Assembly (NCBI GenBank): GCA_005880055.1
Contig: VBJS01000079.1
Location: 1 to 12,943, forward strand
Origin: Chloroflexota bacterium
GTDB taxonomy: Bacteria > Chloroflexota > Dehalococcoidia > SM23-28-2 > RBG-16-64-32
DNA length: 12,943 nt
Direction of reading: 5' to 3'
In this document: positions 6,629 through 12,943 of the stretch, piece after piece
Layout: each line of letters starts with the position of its first letter
Position numbering within the stretch: the first letter of the stretch is position 1
Position numbers and translations under genes: made by a program
Notes under the pieces: model-generated
Database searches by the model: none
The model's input: the letters and a program-made list of their open reading frames with translations, nothing else
What the model was told of the DNA's origin: nothing

Positions 6629-6907
6629 TTGAGCAGGCTTTATGTAGGTAACCTGGCACACGAGACAACTGAGGGCGAATTGCGCGCAGCGTTTGCGCGC
6701 TACGGACCGGTATCTTCCGTAAAGATAGTTAGCGACCGCAGGGGGCGGCAGAAAGGCTTCGCCTACGTGGACATGGCGGATGCGGGTTCCGCCGCGGCCG
6801 CCATCGAATCACTGCGAGGCACGCAGATCAACGGCCGGACGATGGATATAGTTGAAGACCAGCCGCGGCGCGGTGGCATGCAACGGAGTGGGCGCCGCCG
6901 TCGCTAA
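6629..6907 (+). CDS. Small RRM-domain RNA-binding protein
   Basis: A 92-aa protein made of one RNA recognition motif plus a short basic tail, like the glycine/arginine-tailed RNA-binding proteins of cyanobacteria and other bacteria, often linked to cold adaptation. RNP2 is LYVGNL (4-9) and RNP1 is KGFAYVDM (42-49); both aromatic RNP1 positions are kept (F44, Y46) and the usual Gly before the Tyr is Ala. The tail (about 79-92) is Arg/Gly-rich and probably binds RNA non-specifically. It starts at TTG behind a strong ribosome site, 15 nt after the helicase stop, and is followed by a terminator. Its position suggests it acts with the helicase on RNA structure. Confidence 0.92.
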   Translation: MSRLYVGNLAHETTEGELRAAFARYGPVSSVKIVSDRRGRQKGFAYVDMADAGSAAAAIESLRGTQINGRTMDIVEDQPRRGGMQRSGRRRR

Positions 6908-6928
6908 TCAGTGCGGCTGCGGCCATCA

Positions 6929-6959
6929 CGCCCCGCGTAGCAGCGGGGCGTTTGTATTT
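6929..6959 (+). terminator. Rho-independent terminator of the helicase-RRM pair
   Basis: Perfect 8-bp stem CGCCCCGC (6929-6936) / GCGGGGCG (6943-6950) with loop GTAGCA, followed by TTTGTATTT. It lies 22 nt after the RRM stop. In the opposite direction, towards scpA, there is no good U-tract. Confidence 0.88.
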
Positions 6960-6987
6960 CAGTCCCGTGCGTTGGAGTGATGAGTGT

Positions 6988-7713
6988 TTAAGCGGGCTCA
7001 GCAGCACCTTCGACCAGCGTTATATCGCCGAAGGGCTCGTCCTGCTCTGCCCACAAGCGGCCCGCCTTGATCAACTCCAGAACAGCCATGAAAAGAACGA
7101 CGATCTCCGTACGGCTACCACAGGCGGACAGTAGCCGTTTCAAGCCCAGGCGGCCACGCCCCCGCTGAATAGCGCCGGCAACCTCCTCGATCTTCTCATT
7201 GACCGTCACCGGCTCGATGTGCAGGATCGCCTCCTCGGGCTCCGGCGGCTGGCTGGCAAGCGCTTTCCTCACCGCATTGAGCAGGGTATCTACGGTCACG
7301 CCTTCAAGACCGGGCGGCAGGGGAACGGCCTTGACCGGTGTCGTCCGGGAGAACGTGCGCCGTCCTTCGTCTTCCAGCTGGCGGAAGAGCTCCACGGCAT
7401 CCTTGAACCGCTTGTGCTCCTCAAGGAGCTGGGTCAGTTCGCCGGCCGCCTCTTCCATCTGCTCCTCCAGGACCCTGGACGGCGGCCTTGCTGTTAGCAG
7501 CGCGCAGGATTTGATGTAGAGGAGCTTGGAGCCGATGGTGAGGAACTCCGCCAACGCTTCCGGTTCTTCTGAAGATGTGCTCTCTATCTCTCGCCAGTAC
7601 TGGTCTGTGACATCGGCGAGCGACAGCGCCGTGATGTCCATCTGCTCGCGATCGATGAGGTCGAGGAGCAGGTCGACGGGTCCCGAGAAGCCGTCTACCT
7701 GGATCTCGACCAT
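6988..7713 (-). CDS. scpA: Segregation and condensation protein ScpA
   Basis: ScpA is the kleisin of the bacterial SMC-ScpAB condensin and bridges SMC heads for chromosome organisation and segregation. The 241 aa match the usual 230-260. The N-terminal kleisin helix region reads EIQVDGFSGPVDLLLDLID (3-21), a typical FxGPLDLLL signature. The middle is Glu-rich and helical, and the C-terminal winged helix includes the GSRTEIVVLFMAVLELIK segment with an EQDEPFGDI end. ATG 7713 was chosen because conserved sequence begins there and the 70 nt upstream are AT-rich with non-coding base use, although the frame stays open to 7806. No ribosome site is seen; TATACT 7 nt upstream suggests a leaderless mRNA. 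scpB, often adjacent, is not in the window. Confidence 0.93.
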   Translation of the reverse strand: MVEIQVDGFSGPVDLLLDLIDREQMDITALSLADVTDQYWREIESTSSEEPEALAEFLTIGSKLLYIKSCALLTARPPSRVLEEQMEEAAGELTQLLEEHKRFKDAVELFRQLEDEGRRTFSRTTPVKAVPLPPGLEGVTVDTLLNAVRKALASQPPEPEEAILHIEPVTVNEKIEEVAGAIQRGRGRLGLKRLLSACGSRTEIVVLFMAVLELIKAGRLWAEQDEPFGDITLVEGAAEPA

Positions 7714-7726
7714 TGCGCCCAGTATA
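7714..7726 (-). promoter_or_regulatory. Possible -10 element of a leaderless scpA transcript
   Basis: Minus-strand TATACT followed by 7 nt and the scpA ATG. The predicted transcription start falls on or next to the start codon. No convincing -35 lies upstream, though the preceding 70 nt are AT-rich. Confidence 0.38.
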
Positions 7727-7830
7727 TCGAGAAAGAACGTCTCGTACCAGCTTTTAGTAAAAGGCTTAGACTTCTTAGCTTTCATTGCCGAAGCAAATGA
7801 CTGCAACGCGCCGGCGCAGCGGGATACCCT

Positions 7831-9504
7831 CTACGCCAGTTCCCGCTCTAGCTGCGCCAGGCCCATTGGGCCCAGGTCCAGCGCGTCGGCGTGGAAGCGC
7901 TTCAGTTCGAAGGCCGCGCCCGCCTTGCGCTTCGCCGCTTCGCGAACGTCCAGCCATTTCCGCTCGCCCACCTTGTAGCTTATCGCTTGCGCCGGCCAGC
8001 CCAGGTAGCGGACGACCTCGCTCGCCATGAAGTCGCGCGGGCGGCCGGTCTTTGCCGTCGAGAACTCGACGGCCAGATCGTGGTTCCAGACCTCGCCCGG
8101 GCGGAACTGCTCGTCTCCCGGTATCCGCTGCTCCAGGTGCATCCCGATATCGATAATCACACGCACGGCCCGAAGAGCCTGCGCGCTGAGGAGGCCCATG
8201 TAGTGGTCCGGGTTCTCCAGGTAGCCCAGCTCGCCCATCAGGCGCTCGGCGTAGAGCGCCCAGCCCTCGCCATAGCCGGAGATGAACCCGAGCAGCCTCT
8301 GGTAGCGTGAGAGCTTCTCGCCCAGGCAGCGCGCGCCGCCCACCTGCAGGTGATGGCCGGGAACGCCCTCGTGGTAGGCGGTGCTCACCTCGCCCCACAT
8401 CGGAAAGCGACTGCGGCCCATCGTCGGCCACCAGGTGCGGCCCGGGCGCGAGAAGTCTTCCGACGGGCCGGTATAGTACGCCGCGGCCGCCCCGCCCGGC
8501 GGCGGGATCATGACCTCGATGCGCCTGATCTCATCCGGGATCTCGAAGTGCTTGCCGTGCAGCTCGGCGATCGCCTGGTCGTGCAGACGCTGGAGCCACT
8601 CCCTGTACGCCTCGACGCCCTTGATGGAGCGCGCTGGGTCCGCCTCCAGAAGCTCCAGCGCCTCGGGCACTGAGGCGCCGGGCTTGATGCGCTCCGCGGT
8701 CTCCTGCATCTCCCGCTCGATCTCGTGGAGCTGTTGCCAGCCCCAGCGGTAGGTCTCCTCAGGATCAAGCTCCAGCCCGTTGAAGACCCTCACGAGCAGC
8801 GCGTAGCGTTGGGGGCCGGCGGCTTCGCGTTCGCTGGCCATCGGCGCGTAGTCCTGCTGCAGGTAGCGGAACATCTCGGCGTATCCCTGCTTCGCCATCC
8901 GCGCGCCCCGGCCGAGGTCCGTTGTCAGCGTCTCGGATTCCACGCCCGCTTTCTCGAAGGTCTCAAGCAACCCGTCGAAGAACGACTTCTGACCCTCCTT
9001 GCCACCGCTCCAGGTCTGCGCCTGCTTGGCTCCTTCCACGGCCTGCCGGTGGGCGGCGGTGAGCCCTCGGGAGATGCCTTCATCCAGAGTCCGGCGATAA
9101 GCGCCCAGCGCGTCGGGGACGAGAGCGAGCCGCGCGGCGATGTTCGACCACTCTTCTTCGGTTGTCTTCGGCATGTCGTCGAAGATGCTGCGGCAGCGCT
9201 GGAGGGGGCTCGCGATGATGCGGAGGCCGCGAAAGTGCTCGCCGGCCTCGTAGAGGTCGCGCTGCACGCCGAGGCGCTCGCCCATCATCTCCTTCGCGAT
9301 GCGGTCGCGCTCGTCCTCGGGCTCCGCCGCCTGTAGCTCCGCCGCCGTTCGCCCGTTTAGTTCAGCAGTCCTAGCGTAGCCGTCGGGCGAGTAGTCGCTC
9401 ATCTCGCGCTCGTGGCCGGGGAGGCCGAGGGCAGTGGCGGTGCTGGGGTCGATGGCTGCGAGTTCATCGACGTACGCGTGCGCGATCTCGTAGACGCGGC
9501 TCAC
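7831..9504 (-). CDS. DUF885 family protein, putative zinc metallopeptidase
   Basis: A 557-aa member of the DUF885 family. I see the family's gluzincin-like HExxPGHH motif, AYHEGVPGHH (376-385; His378, Glu379, His384), then GEGWALYAERLM (412-423), which would supply a further acidic ligand. The C-terminal block YKVGERKWLDVREAAKRK and FHADALDLGPMGL is typical of the family. Activity is inferred from motifs; substrates are unknown. No signal peptide or membrane segment is evident, so it is probably cytosolic. The GTG start at 9504 overlaps the TGA of the upstream cyclase gene as GTGA, indicating one operon and translational coupling. No terminator is visible after its stop; scpA follows after 117 nt with its own possible promoter. 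Confidence 0.9.
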   Translation of the reverse strand: MSRVYEIAHAYVDELAAIDPSTATALGLPGHEREMSDYSPDGYARTAELNGRTAAELQAAEPEDERDRIAKEMMGERLGVQRDLYEAGEHFRGLRIIASPLQRCRSIFDDMPKTTEEEWSNIAARLALVPDALGAYRRTLDEGISRGLTAAHRQAVEGAKQAQTWSGGKEGQKSFFDGLLETFEKAGVESETLTTDLGRGARMAKQGYAEMFRYLQQDYAPMASEREAAGPQRYALLVRVFNGLELDPEETYRWGWQQLHEIEREMQETAERIKPGASVPEALELLEADPARSIKGVEAYREWLQRLHDQAIAELHGKHFEIPDEIRRIEVMIPPPGGAAAAYYTGPSEDFSRPGRTWWPTMGRSRFPMWGEVSTAYHEGVPGHHLQVGGARCLGEKLSRYQRLLGFISGYGEGWALYAERLMGELGYLENPDHYMGLLSAQALRAVRVIIDIGMHLEQRIPGDEQFRPGEVWNHDLAVEFSTAKTGRPRDFMASEVVRYLGWPAQAISYKVGERKWLDVREAAKRKAGAAFELKRFHADALDLGPMGLAQLERELA

Positions 9505-12500
9505 GATATCGTCCGTTCAGGCAGTCGAACGGGCCAGATGTCGTGCTCGCCCGGCAAGCCCTTGAGTTCAGCCTTCCGCACGTGTCCCCACAACACATCG
9601 GATCCACCGAGCAACTCTTTGACAATTGCCGACGCCAGGATTTCGCCGCCTTTCGCCTGCGATGCCACCCGCGCTGCCATGATGACGTTGCGGCCGAAGA
9701 AATCCTCTCCCTCCTTAATGACCTCGCCCGAGTGCAGCCCGATACGGACGAGGATCGGTTCCGCGGACGTCGTCTCCCCGGCCCCGCCCCTGGGCGCAGC
9801 ACCCACCGCCCCACCCCCATCCCCGAGCGGCGCCCCTACGCGGTCGGTGCGGGCGGCGAGCGCCCCCTGAATAGCGATTGCGCAGTCCAACGCCTTCGCG
9901 GCCGACTGGAACGCGACCATGAAGCCGTCGCCCTCACTCTTCACCTCGAACCCGCCGTGCCCCTTTATCTGCTCCCGGACGATGGCGTTGTGCTCGCGCA
10001 GCACCTCCATCCAGGCCTTGTCGCCGAGGCGATCGGTCTTCTCGGTTGAGCCCTCGATGTCGCTGAACATTATGGTCACAGTGCCGTCTGGGGCGGCGTG
10101 CGGCTTGAGGTCGGGGTGATGCTGCAGGACCTCCCGCGCCACCGTGTCGATTGAGGAGCCGAGGTTGGTTAGGTCAACGCCCTGCGCTTTCAGCTTCAAC
10201 GCCAGCGAGCGTTCGAGCAGTGCATTCATCCCGCGCGGCTGCGCCAGGTCGATCGCCTGGTTGAGCAGGCCGATCGCCTTCTCGCGGTCGCCGCTCGCGT
10301 CACGGTGGAGCAGCATCTGGGCGTAACCGAGCCGTGTCCAGCCCAGCCACCTCTGCGCTCCAATATCCACGTTTTTGGCCAGCGCATTCTCGAAATGAAG
10401 CTCGGCCTCATCCCACCGTTCCATCGTGTCGGCCAGCTTGCCTAAAGACCGCGAAGTCGAGCCGTACATGTCCGCCACCGCCCCGACGACGATGCAGCGC
10501 TCGGCGTGAGGGAGCAATTCCGCATACAGGAACGCCGCTCGCTCCGCGTCTCCCAGGTAGGCGCAGGTCTCGCCGAGGAGACCGAGTGCTATCGGCCAGT
10601 TCCCGTCGCGGGGAAGAATGGCGAAGTCGTCGTGTGCGAGTATCTCGAACTCCTGCCGAGCTTCGTCGTCGCGTCCGAGTTCAGAGAAAATGTACGCGAG
10701 GCCCGTTCGCCAGGCCGGGATGGCCGGGAACTGCTGTACGAATCCCCTGGTGGCAGGCTCCATCTCCTGCAGGCGGCCCTGCTCCCTCCGGATGGCGAAG
10801 GTCTGCACCCCGAACATCTGCATCGCGTTCTGCGCCTGCCCGCGCTGCCCCGTAGTGAAGGCCTGGGTGGCAAAACGCTCGGCTTCTCCCAGGTTGCCAT
10901 CCATCAAGGCTCGCATACCGCGCATCAGTTCCGCCGCAAAGGCGTAGAAAGGCAGGCGCACTTCGCTGCAGATCTGATCGTGCTTTTTCATCGCCTCGTA
11001 CGCGACGGGCATGTTCCCCAACACGACACTGTTGGCGATGCGGCCGAACAGTCCTTGAAGTAGCAGCTCTCTGTCTCCGACCTCCTCAGCGATCTCCACC
11101 ATCTCGCCCGCAACGGCCAGCCGCTCCTCTGCCAACCCCAGCTCTATACCACTGAAAAGGCTGGCCCAGAGCGCCCAGACGAGCGTGCGGCGATCGCCCG
11201 CGCGCCTTGCGACGGCAACCGCCTCCCCCGAGAGGTCGCGCCACTCATCGTAAGAACCGAAGTACACCTGAATACTCAGCGTCGCCAGCAGCCTCGCGCG
11301 CAGGGCGCTGTCTTCCTCTGGGAGAGCGCCAAGAGCATCGCGTAGCAACGCCACAGTATCCCCCTGCGTCTCGCCGATTTCAAAGTGTCGTCCGTACCCT
11401 ACTGCCGCGAGCCCTTGGCGCTCCCAATCTCCCAGACGTTTCGCGACCTCGTATGCCTGACGGTAGGCGTTACGCGATTCGGTCATTTCGCCGGTACCGA
11501 ACAGAGCTTCGCCCAGAGCCAACAACAGATCGCAGCGAACAACTTCGTTCAGCGGCGACGCGAGCTCTAACGCCTGCAAAGCCCGCTCGTACTGGGTCGC
11601 CGCGTCCTCCCACGCGAAGAGCGACATCGCACGGTCGCCTGCGCGGCGTGCGTACTCCACCGCTTTGTCGACGTCGCCGCCGGGCGCGGCCTCGCAGAAG
11701 TGGTAGGCCAGCTGCGGTACGTGCGCCTCCGGGTCAGTCTGCTCCAGCGCCTCGCCGATCTGCCGGTGCAGGCGGACGCGGCGCGTCGTGCTCAGCTCCT
11801 CGTACAGCGTCTCGCGGATCAGCGCGTGCGAGAACCAGTATTGGTCCGTCGTCCGCGGAACTTCCGCAATCACGCGCGCGGCCGTCGCCTCTTCCAGCGC
11901 CTCCAGCAGGCGGTCACCCTTCACCTCTGAGACCTTCTCCAGGAGCTTGATGCCGAACTCGCGACCAATCACGGAGCCTATCGTGAGTACGCGGTTGCAC
12001 TCCTCGGAGAGGTGGTCCAAGCGGCGTCCGACAACCTCGCGCACACTCTGCGGGATCGTCACGCTCCAGTCCCTGACGCCTTCCGCTTTTTCCAGCCGCC
12101 CATCGGCCACCAGAAGCCGGACGATCTCGTTGACGAAGAACGGGTTGCCCTCCGTTTCCCTGTACACCGCGGCCACGAGCGCGTCCGGCGGCGACGTGCC
12201 GGCGGTAACCTCGACAAACCGGCGGACGTCGTTCTCGGTGAGGCCGCGGAGCAGCACGCGCTGGCTCAGGTTCTCCCGGTTCAGCTCGCCGAGGGTCTGC
12301 GCGAGCGGGTGCTGCCTTCGCAACTCGACGTCACGGTAGGTGCCGAGTACCATCAGACGGCTGCCGCGCAGTTCCTTGGCCAGGAATTGGAGCAGCAGCA
12401 GCGACGGCTTGTCGGCCCAGTGCAGGTCATCAAGCACCACCATCAGCGGCGTGTCCTTCGACGCGTTCTTGAGGAACGTCGTGATGCTGTCGAAGAGTCG

Positions 12501-12943
12501 GAAGCGCGCCTGCTCCGGCTCGAGCAACGGCGGCGCGGGCAAGCCGGGCAGCCGCTCCTTCACCTCTGAGACCACCTGCGCGATGTCGGCTGCGCCCGGC
12601 CCCATCTCTGACATCAGCTCTTTCGGCTCCTTGTCGTGGACGTAGGAGCGGATGATCTGCACCCAGGGCCAGTAGGCCGGCGCGCCCTCGCCCTCGTAGC
12701 AGCGGCCCCAGAGCACCTGCACGCTGCGCAGGCGAGCGTACGTCGCGAACTCCTCGGAGGTCCGTGTCTTGCCGATGCCTGGCTCGCCCACCAGCATGAG
12801 CAGCCGCCCGCGGCCGGAGAGCGAGTCCTCCAGCCCAGCGCGCAGTTCGTCCATCTCCTTCTCGCGGCCGACGAAAATGCCGGTGGCCAGGCGGTCGAGC
12901 GGGTTCACGTCCGACTCGGCTGCGACTGGCGTCGTGGTCGAGG
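9501..12943 (-). CDS. STAND-type AAA ATPase with TPR repeats and C-terminal class III nucleotidyl cyclase domain (5' end open)
   Basis: A very large multidomain signalling protein. From GTG 12908 it is 1135 aa, but the frame stays open to the right edge with a Thr/Pro/Ala-rich stretch and no ribosome site before that GTG, so an N-terminal part probably lies outside. The AAA_16/STAND ATPase has VGRE (13-16), Walker A GEPGIGKT (41-48), Walker B MVVLDDLHWAD (156-166) and sensor GTYRDVEL (189-196). A winged-helix region and many degenerate TPR-like helices follow (about 300-925). The cyclase domain (about 941-1130) keeps metal-binding Asp950 (FSDIEGST) and Asp994 (SEGDGF), adenine-specifying Lys990 and Asp1069, and Arg1080; the transition-state Asn position is Ile1076. 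A Gly/Ala-rich insert interrupts it at about 1020-1049. The likely role is nucleotide-switched, TPR-sensed cAMP synthesis; the ligand is unknown. It is co-translated with the DUF885 peptidase. Confidence 0.9.
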   Translation of the reverse strand, partial: STTTPVAAESDVNPLDRLATGIFVGREKEMDELRAGLEDSLSGRGRLLMLVGEPGIGKTRTSEEFATYARLRSVQVLWGRCYEGEGAPAYWPWVQIIRSYVHDKEPKELMSEMGPGAADIAQVVSEVKERLPGLPAPPLLEPEQARFRLFDSITTFLKNASKDTPLMVVLDDLHWADKPSLLLLQFLAKELRGSRLMVLGTYRDVELRRQHPLAQTLGELNRENLSQRVLLRGLTENDVRRFVEVTAGTSPPDALVAAVYRETEGNPFFVNEIVRLLVADGRLEKAEGVRDWSVTIPQSVREVVGRRLDHLSEECNRVLTIGSVIGREFGIKLLEKVSEVKGDRLLEALEEATAARVIAEVPRTTDQYWFSHALIRETLYEELSTTRRVRLHRQIGEALEQTDPEAHVPQLAYHFCEAAPGGDVDKAVEYARRAGDRAMSLFAWEDAATQYERALQALELASPLNEVVRCDLLLALGEALFGTGEMTESRNAYRQAYEVAKRLGDWERQGLAAVGYGRHFEIGETQGDTVALLRDALGALPEEDSALRARLLATLSIQVYFGSYDEWRDLSGEAVAVARRAGDRRTLVWALWASLFSGIELGLAEERLAVAGEMVEIAEEVGDRELLLQGLFGRIANSVVLGNMPVAYEAMKKHDQICSEVRLPFYAFAAELMRGMRALMDGNLGEAERFATQAFTTGQRGQAQNAMQMFGVQTFAIRREQGRLQEMEPATRGFVQQFPAIPAWRTGLAYIFSELGRDDEARQEFEILAHDDFAILPRDGNWPIALGLLGETCAYLGDAERAAFLYAELLPHAERCIVVGAVADMYGSTSRSLGKLADTMERWDEAELHFENALAKNVDIGAQRWLGWTRLGYAQMLLHRDASGDREKAIGLLNQAIDLAQPRGMNALLERSLALKLKAQGVDLTNLGSSIDTVAREVLQHHPDLKPHAAPDGTVTIMFSDIEGSTEKTDRLGDKAWMEVLREHNAIVREQIKGHGGFEVKSEGDGFMVAFQSAAKALDCAIAIQGALAARTDRVGAPLGDGGGAVGAAPRGGAGETTSAEPILVRIGLHSGEVIKEGEDFFGRNVIMAARVASQAKGGEILASAIVKELLGGSDVLWGHVRKAELKGLPGEHDIWPVRLPERTIS
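9776..9838 (-). repeat. G-tract-rich insert with quadruplex potential in the cyclase domain
   Basis: The coding (minus) strand holds a run of G tracts. At 9824-9802 there are GGGG, GGGGG, GGGG and GGG tracts separated by 2, 1 and 4 nt, which fits the G3+N1-7 quadruplex pattern. A further GGGGCGGGGCCGGGG lies just downstream in the mRNA sense. It encodes the Gly/Ala-rich insert between the ALAART and PILVRIGLHSGE segments of the cyclase domain. Confidence 0.6.

Noticed and set aside
5444..6661. Minus-strand reading frame of 405 codons
   Set aside because: Antisense shadow of the helicase and RRM genes, with no recognisable motif or ribosome site.
9543..10049. Plus-strand reading frames opposite the cyclase gene
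   Set aside because: Antisense to well-conserved cyclase motifs; GC-rich shadows without their own signals.

Overview
The window is a GC-rich bacterial chromosome segment of core translation, transcription and chromosome genes next to a signalling/peptidase pair. The ProRS, NusA, YlxR and IF-2 sequences, the very short IF-2 N-terminus and the large ATPase-TPR-cyclase protein suggest a Chloroflexota-like organism, perhaps Dehalococcoidia. This is inference from remembered family features, not a search. No phage, transposon, CRISPR array, tRNA or rRNA was seen.

Layout, left to right. Positions 1-2951 (minus) hold nusA-ylxR-infB with overlapping ends (8 nt and 4 nt); infB runs off the left edge. 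About 430 nt separate nusA from proS. The nusA-proximal part holds a good sigma70-type promoter followed within about 25 nt by an intrinsic terminator, so nusA appears to be under attenuation. proS (minus, 3386-5182) encodes a full bacterial ProRS. Divergent from it is a plus-strand pair, a DEAD-box-type helicase and a small RRM protein (5423-6907), closed by a strong terminator. Convergent to that is scpA (minus). Then comes a minus-strand pair: a large STAND ATPase/TPR/class III cyclase protein, open at the right edge, whose stop overlaps the start of a DUF885 putative metallopeptidase.

The unusual content lies inside genes. (1) The helicase has lost exactly the segment carrying the DEAD motif (Walker B), apparently through a clean in-frame deletion of about 18 nt, while all other helicase motifs remain. 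Its C-terminal tail may also be frameshifted. (2) proS carries ten degenerate tandem heptamers (70 bp) read through in frame, placing a GTR-x4-GTR-x4-GTR peptide in the editing domain. (3) The cyclase domain carries a G-tract-rich, Gly/Ala-rich insert with quadruplex potential and has Ile where class III cyclases normally have the transition-state Asn. (4) proS and scpA lack ribosome binding sites and have -10-like hexamers 6-7 nt before the ATG, suggesting leaderless transcripts. No obviously novel multi-gene system is present; the helicase without its DEAD box and the repeat invasion of coding sequences are the items most worth following.
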